A stretch of DNA of 48,182 nt, from the NCBI GenBank assembly GCA_964534605.1, contig CAZHOS010000004.1:1-48182 (forward strand), written 5' to 3'. The DNA comes from CAZHOS01 sp964534605. Lineage in GTDB: Bacteria; Patescibacteriota; Saccharimonadia; Saccharimonadales; VXPC01. The stretch's first letter is position 1. Every line of letters starts with the position of its first letter. Below, piece after piece: positions 16,847 through 26,226 of this stretch. The translations under genes were made by a program, and so were the position numbers. The notes below the pieces were generated by a model, which saw only the letters and a program-made list of their open reading frames with translations, searched no databases and was not told the origin of the DNA.

Positions 16847-17510
16847 GCCGCAGGTCCTCTATAATCGCCTCTTTGTTGTCCTCCATATACTGCAGGATGT
16901 ACTCGAGCTGGTCGGTCAGGTCGATTTCGTTACCAATAGCTGTCAAGACGTAGTGATTCACTACTTGGGCCATATCGCGCTCGAACCGAGCAATTATCTG
17001 CTGCTTCTCGCGGGCGACTTCATCTGTTAGGTTTTGCTGCAGGATTTGGCGCTGTTCTTCAATCGCCGACTGAGTTTTCTGGATAGAAGAGATCGCCAGA
17101 TCTTTGGCTCCCTTAATGGACTCCTCGTACTTAGAAAACTCTTCCTGAAGAACCTTCTTGATCTCCTGCTTCATATAGTCGTTAAGCTGACTCGTGGTGA
17201 GTCGCAAGTCTTGCTGCAAGAACATAGCGTTCTCGTTGATAACCTTCTCGAAGTGTAGCCTACCCCTATTCTTGAGTTCTTCGCGGAACTCGTTGTTAAA
17301 CAGGTGCTCGACGTCGTCATCGGCAGCATCGGTAACATTGGCCCCAGTAGAAGACCCGTGTTTCAGCAAAGAATGTCCATGCTTGCTGTTCTTTTTTGCC
17401 TGTTTATCTTTAGGCTTTTTGTCACTTTTTCCAGAGAGACTGAGCCAATATATTGCCAGCCCTGCAGTGACAGCTGCAACCAATATTAGAGCTACTTGTA
17501 CTAGATCCAT
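16833..17510 (-). CDS. atpF: ATP synthase b subunit (long form)
   Basis: This is the peripheral-stalk b subunit. It has a single N-terminal membrane helix (about 4-25) and a Lys-rich linker (KSDKKPKDKQAKKNSKHG). A long charged coiled-coil (about 70-185, SIQKTQSAIEEQRQILQQN) leads to a C-terminal delta-binding part. At 225 residues it is longer than the usual 155-170, the excess lying in the linker after the membrane helix. A purine-rich GGGTGGGGGC precedes the ATG. The gene upstream (17532-18347) is not atpE, so subunits a and c must be encoded elsewhere or be replaced. Confidence 0.9.
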   Translation of the reverse strand: MDLVQVALILVAAVTAGLAIYWLSLSGKSDKKPKDKQAKKNSKHGHSLLKHGSSTGANVTDAADDDVEHLFNNEFREELKNRGRLHFEKVINENAMFLQQDLRLTTSQLNDYMKQEIKKVLQEEFSKYEESIKGAKDLAISSIQKTQSAIEEQRQILQQNLTDEVAREKQQIIARFERDMAQVVNHYVLTAIGNEIDLTDQLEYILQYMEDNKEAIIEDLRHGTA

Positions 17511-17531
17511 GCCCCCACCCTATGGTTATGT

Positions 17532-18347
17532 TTAAAATCTTAGTATTAAGTATACCGCAAAAAGCCCGCTAAGTAACACAATAAATGATATTACAACGAC
17601 CTGTAGCAGACTCCTGATTATCGACTTGCGGCTCAAGGGGTTACGACCGATCGAGATTATACTGCTGCGTACAGATGTAAATATCAGACTGCCAGATATA
17701 ACGCCGGTTAACACTAGCACCGCTAGGCTGACATATACCCGAACTGGGCTGATCGCTTCATCTTTGCCAGACACCAACTCGGCCGCTTTAGCCAAAAACT
17801 CTGGTACATCTTGCTCTGGGGCAGTTAGGTTAGGATTCTGGGCCACAGCAATGTCTGCGGCAATTCGACCAAGATTAACCTCGCCGCCAGCCCCATCGCT
17901 TGCGACACTCAGTACTATGCTGCCGTCTTGCGGCACGTAGTCTTCTAGCGCCCGGCCGATCACAATGCGCTGCTCGTCCGTAGCCTTCTGGGCAATACCA
18001 GAGACAGTCGAGATACTTAAGTAATCGCCAGATTTTATTGGTCCATTAGCGTCCGACACCAACAGATCGTGGGTGCCGGTTGTGGCCACAAGCACGTCGG
18101 AATCATCATTGCTTAGCGTAATTGGCGAATCACCGGAATCTATAATTATTCCGTGTAAAGAGTCAGGAGCTGCACTGGTGCCAGCTACCACGAAGCCCGT
18201 GTTGTCTGGGTCTAGACTAACAACCAGCCCGCTACGAAGTGTTTCGGTTGTGCGGAAGCCCTGGCTAACTTCTTGTGCCAGCAAAGCCCCGGCGCCACCA
18301 AAAGTCAGCACTAATACAAAAAGAAGACTCGTTATAATCTGTCGCAT
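17532..18347 (-). CDS. Secreted-domain protein with C-terminal two-helix hairpin, head of the atp operon
   Basis: The 271-residue protein has a signal peptide (about 1-24). Its extracytoplasmic domain is of a type seen in fibre-like proteins (NGPIKSGDYLSISTVSGIAQKA at 101-122, VIGRALEDY at 129-137). Two C-terminal membrane helices (about 203-225 and 246-269) are joined by a short loop with RNP (235-237). The hairpin looks like an F-type c subunit (small first helix, R-x-P loop, second helix), but the position of the essential carboxylate, 18 residues after the Pro, is Phe255 with Ser254 beside it and no acid in the helix. It is only 21 bp upstream of atpF, so co-transcription is likely. A TATACT box lies 11 bases before the ATG. 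It may be an assembly or membrane partner of the ATP synthase; the function is unproven. Confidence 0.75.
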   Translation of the reverse strand: MRQIITSLLFVLVLTFGGAGALLAQEVSQGFRTTETLRSGLVVSLDPDNTGFVVAGTSAAPDSLHGIIIDSGDSPITLSNDDSDVLVATTGTHDLLVSDANGPIKSGDYLSISTVSGIAQKATDEQRIVIGRALEDYVPQDGSIVLSVASDGAGGEVNLGRIAADIAVAQNPNLTAPEQDVPEFLAKAAELVSGKDEAISPVRVYVSLAVLVLTGVISGSLIFTSVRSSIISIGRNPLSRKSIIRSLLQVVVISFIVLLSGLFAVYLILRF

Positions 18348-18418
18348 ATCTGGTAGTCAGTATAGCGCTTTTGCTTATCTAGAAAAAGACTGAACCCAGC
18401 AAAAGACACAAATCCACT

Positions 18419-19522
18419 TCAGGAAGGGCTGTCATAGATGCCGCGAAAAACAGCAACAAAGCGGTCAATGTCGGCCTTCGTGTTCTGCCAACCCAGAGAT
18501 ATCCGGATAGAGCTGTGGGCGTCTTTTTTACTCAGACCCATAGCGCTCAGTGACCTGTTGGGTTCGGCCGAGCTGGCATGACAGGCCGAGCCTATACCAA
18601 CAGCAATGCCAGCTGCATCGAGCTTATAAAGCAATTCTTCGTTACTGAGCCCTGGCGCTACAATTACGCTTATGGCTGGCGAGCGCACGGAATCTTCACC
18701 GACGACAACTACGCCACGCTGTTTTAGCTCTGTCTCTAAGTGCGACTGAAGCTCACTAAGCCGCTCGTGCTCGTTGACTCTAGAGTCTTCTGCTGCCTCA
18801 AAAGCAGCGACAAAGCTGTCTATCGCCGATACATTTTCGGTACCCGGTCGTAGGCCATGTTCCTGTGGGCCGCCTACCATGCTTTTAGCAAGAGCCACAT
18901 CTTTATTAACATATAGCGCTGCCGCACCTTTGGGGCCACCGCACTTTGAGGCAGATATAGTCACCGTGTCGGCCTGCAGACTGTGGGGGCGCACATTTAA
19001 TACCCCGCAGGCCTGCGAGGCGTCAATATGTAGTAGTGGGCGGCGGTCTTCTTTTTGTCGGTTAATAATCTTGTGGATATCCGCAACAGACTGGATCACC
19101 CCCGTACTGGAGTTAATAAGGCTCATGGCCACCAAGGATACGCCGCGCTGCAGCTTAAGCTCCAGGTCCCCCAAATCTATCTGGCCACTAGGTAGCAATT
19201 TTATCTCTGTCAGTCTATCGGCGTCCACACTACCGAGTGAGGGATGTTCACCCCTTGGTACACAAATTTGACCGCCGACCCCGCTGCTTACTAAGTTATT
19301 GGACTCGGTTGCGTTAGCAGTAAACGTGATCTCGATCGGTCTTACGTCTAGTCTTTTGGCTAGCCTAGCACGTGATGCTTCCAGCATATCTTTGGCACGG
19401 CGGCCTTGGGTATGCAGTGACGAGGGGTTCGCCCAAGCAGCGGCGCCTGTCTGCAAAGTCTCCACGGCTTCTGGTCGTAGCGGCGAAGCAGCCGCGTTAT
19501 CTAGATATACATGGTCGTTCAT
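18419..19522 (-). CDS. Cysteine desulfurase (NifS/IscS family)
   Basis: This PLP enzyme takes sulfur from cysteine as a protein persulfide. It has VYLDNAAASPLRPEAV at the N-terminus, ATESNN (71-76), a PLP-binding His93, Asp167 in HIDASQA, Lys193 in the ISASKCGGPKG segment (most homologues have SxHK), RPGTEN (225-230) and the catalytic Cys314 in GSACHASSAEP. It has 367 residues, a normal length. No scaffold or Fe-S assembly genes are adjacent, so a role in tRNA thiolation with MnmA (3709-4749) is the simplest guess. It follows the 19540 gene by 17 bp. Whether it is nearer IscS or NifS cannot be told by eye, so no symbol is given. Confidence 0.93.
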   Translation of the reverse strand: MNDHVYLDNAAASPLRPEAVETLQTGAAAWANPSSLHTQGRRAKDMLEASRARLAKRLDVRPIEITFTANATESNNLVSSGVGGQICVPRGEHPSLGSVDADRLTEIKLLPSGQIDLGDLELKLQRGVSLVAMSLINSSTGVIQSVADIHKIINRQKEDRRPLLHIDASQACGVLNVRPHSLQADTVTISASKCGGPKGAAALYVNKDVALAKSMVGGPQEHGLRPGTENVSAIDSFVAAFEAAEDSRVNEHERLSELQSHLETELKQRGVVVVGEDSVRSPAISVIVAPGLSNEELLYKLDAAGIAVGIGSACHASSAEPNRSLSAMGLSKKDAHSSIRISLGWQNTKADIDRFVAVFRGIYDSPS

Positions 19523-19539
19523 ATAGACAAGGATACCCG

Positions 19540-19908
19540 CTATTGCTCTGTTTGTGGATACATCCTAGCGACAACCTGACGCTCGTAGGCCTCTATGGCC
19601 GCGAGCAGCCGAGTCGATTCGTGCTTGTCCAGAGCCGTATATTGGCCGCCATTAACAGACTTTGTGACAGCACCGGGCTTGATACGGTAGTGGGTGGTAG
19701 TGGTCTGCTTTTGCCCGCCGACAATAGCGACTTGATGCCAAACCCAAGTGTTTTTATCTAGGCAAAAGAATTCTGACTGCTCGTTGGGGTTGCCGCTGTT
19801 AAACAGGCTGCCACCAAGCTCTGCCTCGCGGCGAATAAGCCGGCGTGTCAGCTGGGCGCTAGGACTGGTGCTGCGTGGCTTTAGGCCAGACATAAGTTTG
19901 TTGATCAT
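19540..19908 (-). CDS. Hypothetical protein, coupled to the 19905 gene
   Basis: This is a 122-residue soluble protein with a basic N-terminus (KPRSTSPSAQLTRRLIRRE), a beta-rich centre (EFFCLDKNTWVWHQVAIV, TTTTHYRIKPGAV) and a helical C-terminus (LLAAIEAYERQVVARMYP). I do not recognise the family. The start overlaps the stop of the upstream gene (ATGA), so the two are translated together and probably act together. Cysteine desulfurase follows 17 bp downstream, perhaps in the same transcript. Confidence 0.75.
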   Translation of the reverse strand: MINKLMSGLKPRSTSPSAQLTRRLIRREAELGGSLFNSGNPNEQSEFFCLDKNTWVWHQVAIVGGQKQTTTTHYRIKPGAVTKSVNGGQYTALDKHESTRLLAAIEAYERQVVARMYPQTEQ

Positions 19909-20318
19909 ACGGCCAAATCCAAGTCTTCGGATGTAATATTCTCCTGTTGCAGCTCATCTATTCTGGCGCGCAATCTGCTCAGATTATCTGGGTATATCTC
20001 GGCAGCGATATCGTCAAGCTGGGTTTGATCGATAGGCTCTTGGGTGTTCAACAAAGTCTGCTGATCCTGCATTAAGGTGGGGATTTCGGCGCTCTGTAGT
20101 GGCCCGGCGATAGCGGCTTTTTGTGCCTCTGGGCCTTTGTTGCGGAACATATGCTCGAGCGGTGCGCTCGGATACTGGCTAGCAATGTGATCTGTTAGCA
20201 CGGTCCTGGCCAGGTCAACGGCGCTTTTTAACAAAGCTCCGCGTAGGCCAACGACATCTGCATAGTCGCCGTTATAGGTTTCTGCGGAAACACCAAAAAT
20301 CTCTTTAAATAATTTCAT
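19905..20318 (-). CDS. Hypothetical protein
   Basis: This 137-residue protein is read from the ATG at 20318, which has GGAGG five bases upstream. A longer reading from 20330 would start within that ribosome site. It is mostly helical and acidic at the C-terminus (LRARIDELQQENITSEDLDLAV, a possible coiled coil). No signal peptide, membrane helix or catalytic motif is seen. It is the first gene of a two-gene unit with 19540-19908. The family is not recognised. Confidence 0.75.
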   Translation of the reverse strand: MKLFKEIFGVSAETYNGDYADVVGLRGALLKSAVDLARTVLTDHIASQYPSAPLEHMFRNKGPEAQKAAIAGPLQSAEIPTLMQDQQTLLNTQEPIDQTQLDDIAAEIYPDNLSRLRARIDELQQENITSEDLDLAV

Positions 20319-20344
20319 CGCCACCTCCACTCGGAAGCTATAAG

Positions 20345-21163
20345 TTATATTCCAAACAATGTACGTGCGTTAGCGCTTGTCTGATCTGCCAAAAGACTTA
20401 CTGTCTCTCCCCGCAGATCAGACAAAAACTCTGCTACCAAAGCTACGTTTGCTGGTGTGTTTATTTTACCACGTAGAGGTGTTGGTGTCAAGAAAGGAGC
20501 ATCGGTTTCTAACATTAGCTTACCTAGCGGGACTGCCTTGGCAGCGGCTAGCTGATCATCGTCCTTAGTGAAGGTCATTATGCCGTTTAGGCCGATGTAT
20601 AGTTCGCCTCGCTGTATAGTCTGCTCGACTTCTCTTGTACCCGCCGAGAAGCTATGCATTACGCCAGGCAGCATGAATTTGTCGTAGATTGGCCAAAAAT
20701 GCTCGAATGCCTCCCGTACGTGGAAAATCACCGGCTTGCCAAGCTCCTGAGCAAGCTGTAGATGCTGCTGTAGCAGCCATTTCTGTCGAGCCAGACCGTC
20801 GCTGTCAACTGGATAGAAAGCATCTAGCCCGCATTCACCAATAGCTATAAACTTAGGGTCATTTTTGCTGTCTCTTGCTAGCTGCTGCAGCCTAGCCCAT
20901 GCAGCTTTAAGAGTCGTGTCATCCATGTTTGTAGCCTCGTGCGGATGCAGTGCCAGCGAAAAATAGCAAATAGGCAGGGTGTCTTCGTTTGCACGGCAAT
21001 ACTCTGCCCCAGCTATAGACGATTTAACGCTAGTGCCGACACATATCAGACTGGTAACCCCTGCCTCCCTGGCTTGCTCTAGCATATCAGTCTGACTCCA
21101 CTCGAACTCCTCGTCATGGATATGACAATGCGTGTCGATAAGCTGAGGTGTTTTGCCTGTCAT
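20345..21163 (-). CDS. tatD: TatD-family metal-dependent hydrolase (DNase)
   Basis: This is a TIM-barrel hydrolase of the TatD family, with exonuclease or quality-control roles in other bacteria. It has the N-terminal metal motif DTHCHIHD, GECGLDAFYP (catalytic Glu), HVREAF, MHSFSAG and the C-terminal LETDAPFLTP. An in-frame ATG at 21199 exists, but a TATAAT box lies at 21174-21179, between it and the ATG at 21163, ten bases upstream of the latter. The later start is therefore chosen. It gives 272 residues, close to the family norm of 255-265. The nearest downstream gene (19905-20318) is 26 bp away. Confidence 0.95.
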   Translation of the reverse strand: MTGKTPQLIDTHCHIHDEEFEWSQTDMLEQAREAGVTSLICVGTSVKSSIAGAEYCRANEDTLPICYFSLALHPHEATNMDDTTLKAAWARLQQLARDSKNDPKFIAIGECGLDAFYPVDSDGLARQKWLLQQHLQLAQELGKPVIFHVREAFEHFWPIYDKFMLPGVMHSFSAGTREVEQTIQRGELYIGLNGIMTFTKDDDQLAAAKAVPLGKLMLETDAPFLTPTPLRGKINTPANVALVAEFLSDLRGETVSLLADQTSANARTLFGI

Positions 21164-21185
21164 TATGACGACCATTATACCCTGT

Positions 21186-21491
21186 TTAAGGCCAGCCATA
21201 ATATCTGCTTGATCGGGCTTTGATTTGACTACCCATACAGTTAAGTATCGGTGGTTCGGCTTTTGATGGGTCCACTATCATATGCTGTAGGTATACCCTG
21301 TCTTGCTCACTAAAATCAGCATGGATGCTTGCGATATCTCTCGTCATGCTTACTGAAGCTTTAGTAGCAAGATTTTGCTGTGACAACTCTAAATACATGT
21401 CGTCATAAATATCAACACCTGTTGTTTCTCCGATCACCCCAAAGGGCATGAAGTGGCTTGGGTTATTCCTGCCTTTTAAACAAACGGTCAA
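21186..21491 (-). CDS. Hypothetical ORF
   Basis: This 101-codon ORF fills the gap between the giant surface gene and tatD. An alternative start at 21449 (MPFGVIGE) would give 87 residues. No signal, membrane helix or known motif is visible; the composition is ordinary (SVSMTRDIASIHADFSEQD). No good ribosome site or promoter was found for either start. It could be a real small gene or a chance ORF. Confidence 0.4.
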   Translation of the reverse strand: MTVCLKGRNNPSHFMPFGVIGETTGVDIYDDMYLELSQQNLATKASVSMTRDIASIHADFSEQDRVYLQHMIVDPSKAEPPILNCMGSQIKARSSRYYGWP

Positions 21492-21529
21492 CTCTATCTC
21501 TTAAAAGTGTATGACTTTTAGTTGAAGCC

Positions 21530-24500
21530 CTACCTTCGACTATAACCCCCAGCTCCACGTGAGCTTACTGCAGCTATGCCTGCTGCTATAGATAAAGCTA
21601 TACCTGTGTACATAACGTAAGTTATGTCTAATCCTGTTTGAGCTAGAGTGCCGTCTCCACCAGACTCTGCAAGAGATTCTATGTCTACGGCAGGCCCTAC
21701 GGGGTCAACAATGACTCCGTTGGCTATGCCGTCTTCGTCTAGGGCTCCTCCGTCTGTGACCGAGTATGTGAAGGTAGTGACTGTTGTACCGTCTATGTCT
21801 AATGTACCGTAGGTACCGTTAGCACTAGCTGGAAGGTTTGCGTAGGTTTCTGTGTTAGAGTCGTACTTTCTCCATGTCCAGTCAGTTTGGGCTGATGGGT
21901 ACTCTTGGTCTAGAACGATAGTAATGGATTCTGTGTCTCCTGCAGATGCTGCATTGAGCGTGTAGCTGAAGAGACCTAGGGGATAGTCATTGTCTTCGTC
22001 TTGAGTAGATTGCTGTGCTTCAGTTTCTATGGTGAATGAAGATATGGATGTATCGCTGCTGGCTGTAAGTGAGGTGTAGTTATCTGGGTTGGTAGCGTCT
22101 GAGCCCGGGGAGATAGTGTTAGGACGAGTGGCTACATTGTTTTGAACTGAGTCGGCTGTACCGTCATTGTTGTAGTCTCCACCATTAGGGGAGGCATCTT
22201 CCACGGAGTCACTTACTTGGTCGGTGTCGTTGTCTGGGGCAGTAGTAACTGTTACTGTTCGTGTAACTTGAGCAGCATTGTTGCCAGCAGCGTCAGTGAC
22301 GTTGTAGGTAACAGTGTAGTTACCGGTAGCAGCAGTATTTACGTTAGAACTATCTATGACTATGTTGGCAGTAATGTTGCCATCTACGTCGTCATTAGCT
22401 GTGGCACCTTGTTCGGTGTATGTACTACCCTGTTGGATATTTTGGGGGTTAGCTCCTGTGAGGGTGATGGTGGGGGGAATTTCGTCAATATCTGTAATAG
22501 AAACCGTAATAGTTTGCGAGTCAGACGCTATAGGAGAACCATTGTCAGTAGCGCTCACAACGACGATATATGTATTGTTGGTGTTACTATCCGTTGGATT
22601 CTCGAAGTCAGGGGCAGAACCGAAGGTCAGTGCGCCTGCCGCAGTGAGGCTGAAGAGTGACTGATCAATGCCGCCAGTTATGCTGTAGGTAACAGTATCG
22701 GCTGGGTCTGGGTCTGTTGCGGCAACAGTTGTCACAGAAGCAATGCCTTCAGATAAGTTTATTGTAGCCGTATTATTGCCGCCGTTACTTACAATGACGG
22801 GTGCTGAATTTGTGCTCTCAGCTACGTCAGTAATGTCTACTGTAAATATCATTTCGTCAAATGCACCGTTATTGTCGGTTACGCGGACAACTGCCTTGTA
22901 CAGATTGTCAGTGTCACTGTCTACGGGATTCTCAAAGTCTTGTGCTGGAAGGGTGAGTTCGCCGGTGGTAGTGTTGAGTGTAAATAGCGCATCATCTAAG
23001 CCACCCGCTAAGCTCCAAGTGTGGGTATCAGCTGGGTCTGGATCAGTAACATTGAAGTCTAGATAGAACGCTGCGTTTTCTGGAAATTGCTCGTTCTGCT
23101 GGTTCGCTGAATTGAAGTTAGTTATCTGAGGTGTTGCGTTATCATCTGACGCATCATTCGTGACAACTATATTAACGTTTTCATCGAATGTGAGGCCGCC
23201 ATTATCGGTGGTTCGTACGCAAACCTGATACATATTGTCGCCATTTGCATCAACTGGTACTTCGAAGTCAAAGACAGTCGCTACGTTTAAGTTACTGCCT
23301 GTGATCTGGAAATGGGCATCGTCTGCCCCCGCAATACTACATGTAAGGCTATATGTATGCGTATCAGCCGGGTCTGGGTCTGTTGTTGTCAGTGCGGATA
23401 CAGTCACACCAGATGCGTTATTCTCTTGCACTGTATTACCCGTAAAAGTAATGTCTACAGGCGACTGGTTGCCACTCTCTGCAACATCAGTGATCTCAAA
23501 GAAAACATCTATTGGGCCGCTACCTGCACCGCTATCATCTGTGACTATTATATCGAGAGCATAAAGATTGTTTGTATTACTATCTACTGGATTCTCAAAG
23601 TCCGGCGTAAGATTAAGAGTTAACTGATCGCCTACTAGGGTAAACAAGCCTGGATCATTACCAGTACCAGCTTTTGCAAAAGTATGAGTATCACCAGGAT
23701 TAGCATCAATTGCACTTAGTGTAACAGTCGGATTCACGGTATTCTCTGGGAAGAATATTGGATTCGCTGGATTCACGCCAGAGGGAGCGCTGTTTCCACC
23801 TCCGCCGGCTACAAGCTCGAAAGCTCCCGCATCGCCGTCAACTCCTTGCTCTCTAGATGTTCCCAGGTAATCTCCATTAACTCCGCTCGGGGTATTGCAG
23901 ACATCTACTAGTCCGTTACCACTTGATGAGTGATTAAATCCAGTTCCGACACCACCACCAGCATTTGCTGAGCCAGTTATAGGACCGACAAAATCGCCGG
24001 CCGTTGCCGTGTATTGTCCAGTGCCATCGCTAGAAACGTTACAGTTTGAAGCTACGCCTGAGCTACTGTCTGTCTGGAAGTCCCCACTATCGCCTGGGTC
24101 ATAGCCAGTATTGTTAGCGACTGTAATTCCACCAAAGGTAGACGCAGCTCTGTTATTTTGTATATAAATTGCCGAGGCAGATGTGTCATAGACTATGTTA
24201 TTGATAACATCAACGCCGTTGGCGCCGATTGTAATGCCGTCTCCGTCAAAGGAAGTAGTATCTGCACCGCTTGGAGCGCGTCGAGTAACTCCATGTATCA
24301 GGTTTTCTTCAACGACAATGCTCGGGTCTACCGTACCACCACCTATGTCGTACCAAACAGTAACTGCCGCCTGCGTTCGGACTATAACGTCTTCGATGTG
24401 ATTACCGCGTATTGTTCCGTTACGTGCGCCGATCTTTATGTCGATCGCTTCACCACCATGCGCAAAGCCTGCATCACCAATATTAAACAGATGGTTGTCT

Positions 24501-25243
24501 TCTATCAGCCAGTTGGTAATAACTGTCGTAGTACCACCCTGACCAAAATATATACCCTCAGCTCCGCCGCCGTAGCTACCGCTGTACGGCCTGTCGCCGG
24601 TAAAAGAAACGTCGTTCTGCGCTACTGTAATATTGTTCGTACCGGAAGTACCAAGCTTGATTCCTTCTTGACCGATGTTGTGGACATCATTATATCTGAT
24701 GTCAAGGTTTGATGAAGAACTTCTGCTGTCTCCGCTAAAAGCATTACCAGCTAGGATGCCCCAGTTATAAATATCTAGGACTTCTAAATCCCAGACGTTT
24801 ATATGGTGCGATCCAGATAAGTCTATGCCGTGAAAGTTACCAGAGCTATTAGATGGGCTCGAGCCTTTAATTCTTGCACGAGAACTAGAGGCTGGATCGG
24901 TCATAATAGTAATAGGATTGCTGCTTGTACCGCTCTTATTCAGTACATTGACCTGCGTGCCATAGTCAACACCGCCCTGCAACAGTATGCAAGTGCCTGG
25001 TCCGGCTGAGCCTATCGCATTATCTAGACCCGATCTGTTCGATACATTAACCGTGTTAGTACAACTGCTTGGAGTTCCTGGAGCTCGCACCGCTCCAGCA
25101 TTAATAGCAGCATAACTGTTTTGTGAACTTCTTAGTAAGGCTGAAATTGTGGCAGCCGTAAAGAGAAGGCATAAAAATCCAATCATTAATATCGTTATTT
25201 TTTTCCTAGCTGAATGAATGCTGTAACTAGTGCGAGTAGTCAT
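21530..25243 (-). CDS. Giant LAQTG-anchored surface protein: beta-helix, cadherin repeats, Ig-like domain
   Basis: This is a 1237-residue exported protein. A basic N-terminus and hydrophobic segment (about 15-36) form the export signal. Residues about 65-480 form a right-handed beta-helix built of short N/G-rich turns (NLDIRYNDVHNIGQEGIKLG, VIEEN-like steps), as in polysaccharide lyase-type adhesins. About 490-985 hold five cadherin-like repeats (each FENPVDSNTNNLY..., VRVTDNNGAFDE..., VDITDVAES). Then follow a DUF5011/HYR-type Ig domain (TITLTGANPQNIQQGSTY), a D-rich probable Ca-binding linker and a domain like choice-of-anchor-U. LAQTG begins at 1200, followed by a membrane helix and a YSRR tail. 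Cadherin repeats imply calcium-dependent adhesion. AAAGGAAACACAAA precedes the ATG. Confidence 0.92.
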   Translation of the reverse strand: MTTRTSYSIHSARKKITILMIGFLCLLFTAATISALLRSSQNSYAAINAGAVRAPGTPSSCTNTVNVSNRSGLDNAIGSAGPGTCILLQGGVDYGTQVNVLNKSGTSSNPITIMTDPASSSRARIKGSSPSNSSGNFHGIDLSGSHHINVWDLEVLDIYNWGILAGNAFSGDSRSSSSNLDIRYNDVHNIGQEGIKLGTSGTNNITVAQNDVSFTGDRPYSGSYGGGAEGIYFGQGGTTTVITNWLIEDNHLFNIGDAGFAHGGEAIDIKIGARNGTIRGNHIEDVIVRTQAAVTVWYDIGGGTVDPSIVVEENLIHGVTRRAPSGADTTSFDGDGITIGANGVDVINNIVYDTSASAIYIQNNRAASTFGGITVANNTGYDPGDSGDFQTDSSSGVASNCNVSSDGTGQYTATAGDFVGPITGSANAGGGVGTGFNHSSSGNGLVDVCNTPSGVNGDYLGTSREQGVDGDAGAFELVAGGGGNSAPSGVNPANPIFFPENTVNPTVTLSAIDANPGDTHTFAKAGTGNDPGLFTLVGDQLTLNLTPDFENPVDSNTNNLYALDIIVTDDSGAGSGPIDVFFEITDVAESGNQSPVDITFTGNTVQENNASGVTVSALTTTDPDPADTHTYSLTCSIAGADDAHFQITGSNLNVATVFDFEVPVDANGDNMYQVCVRTTDNGGLTFDENVNIVVTNDASDDNATPQITNFNSANQQNEQFPENAAFYLDFNVTDPDPADTHTWSLAGGLDDALFTLNTTTGELTLPAQDFENPVDSDTDNLYKAVVRVTDNNGAFDEMIFTVDITDVAESTNSAPVIVSNGGNNTATINLSEGIASVTTVAATDPDPADTVTYSITGGIDQSLFSLTAAGALTFGSAPDFENPTDSNTNNTYIVVVSATDNGSPIASDSQTITVSITDIDEIPPTITLTGANPQNIQQGSTYTEQGATANDDVDGNITANIVIDSSNVNTAATGNYTVTYNVTDAAGNNAAQVTRTVTVTTAPDNDTDQVSDSVEDASPNGGDYNNDGTADSVQNNVATRPNTISPGSDATNPDNYTSLTASSDTSISSFTIETEAQQSTQDEDNDYPLGLFSYTLNAASAGDTESITIVLDQEYPSAQTDWTWRKYDSNTETYANLPASANGTYGTLDIDGTTVTTFTYSVTDGGALDEDGIANGVIVDPVGPAVDIESLAESGGDGTLAQTGLDITYVMYTGIALSIAAGIAAVSSRGAGGYSRR

Positions 25244-25397
25244 TTTGTGTTTCCTTTTATTTTCTATTTATTTTTTTGATCTTTAATACTATCTCTATGA
25301 GAGTACCACATATTTTTATTTTTCGAAATGCTTATGTGAAATAGTATCTTTTTTAAGCTTTTTCTTTGCAGGACGACAAGCGTCTTGTAGCGCTATC

Positions 25398-26162
25398 CTA
25401 ACGACGACTATAATCAGTATTCGCTTGTTTGTTGCTTATGCTGGTTGCAGTAGACACCAAAGCTATCAATACTATGCCGCTATATACAACGTGGCTAATA
25501 TCCAATCCAGTCTGCGCTAGCTCTCCAGCCGTACCCGTTGTAGCTCCAAACACTATACCTCCATCGACCGTATCAATCTCTTCACCTGCTCCTAGTATAT
25601 AGGTGACTGTCCTTCCGTTACTTGGATCAGCATCTGAATTGGTCGTGTCATTTGAGCCATCATCCTCCGTAAAAACGTGGTCTGCGGGTAGGTTTGTGAA
25701 GACGATGTAGTAATCACCTGCAGTTAATCTACAGAAATTGTACTCACCATTCACGTCAGTAAGCTGAGTAGCTATGACCGTATCTGTGGCGGCATCATAA
25801 AGAGTTGCTGTTACGTTCTGAACCTCATCTTCACCTAGGTCCTGGACACCGTTCTTGTTGAGATCGAACCAGACGAAGTTACCAAGTTTCGATTCTATGA
25901 AGAAACCAAAATCTACACTCATGTTAGTATCCGGGTCGATATCCCCATCGTCAGTTGGCTCGCTGCCAGCAGTTAGTGTTGCACCACAGGCAACAACAGC
26001 ATTATTGGATATGGTTTGCCCGTTGTCATTATTGTTTGTATCACTATCTGAATCAGGTGCCAGTGATTCGTTTGGCCCCGCTGTTAATCCATTAGCTCCT
26101 GTAGAGCTCACATAACCTTCTAGGGCCTGTCCGGCGATAAATCGATTCGCAGGTAGCGACAA
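25398..26162 (-). pseudogene. 5'-truncated SdrD-like LAQTG surface protein
   Basis: The reading frame begins only at a TTG (26162), with a TAA two codons upstream, no ribosome site and no signal peptide, although the product is clearly a wall protein. It contains an SdrD B-like domain (LGNFVWFDLNKNGVQDLGED, then GEYNFCRLTAGDYYIVFTNL) and an acidic Asn/Asp stretch. The C-terminal anchor (LAQTG at 215, helix, DYSRR) is homologous to that of the 21530 gene. The 5' end was evidently lost: the sequence just beyond 26160 is a fragment of an unrelated recombinase on the other strand. The break marks the left edge of the accessory island. Expression is doubtful. Confidence 0.75.
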
Positions 26163-26226
26163 CGCTTACGACCCAGCAGTAGAAGGTATCACTCCACTAC
26201 TGACGCAAACATCAAGCTGCACAGGC

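Noticed and set aside
22217..24712. Several ORFs opposite the giant surface gene
   Set aside because: They are by-products of the repetitive Thr/Asp/Asn codons on the other strand; the minus-strand frame has signal peptide, domains and anchor.
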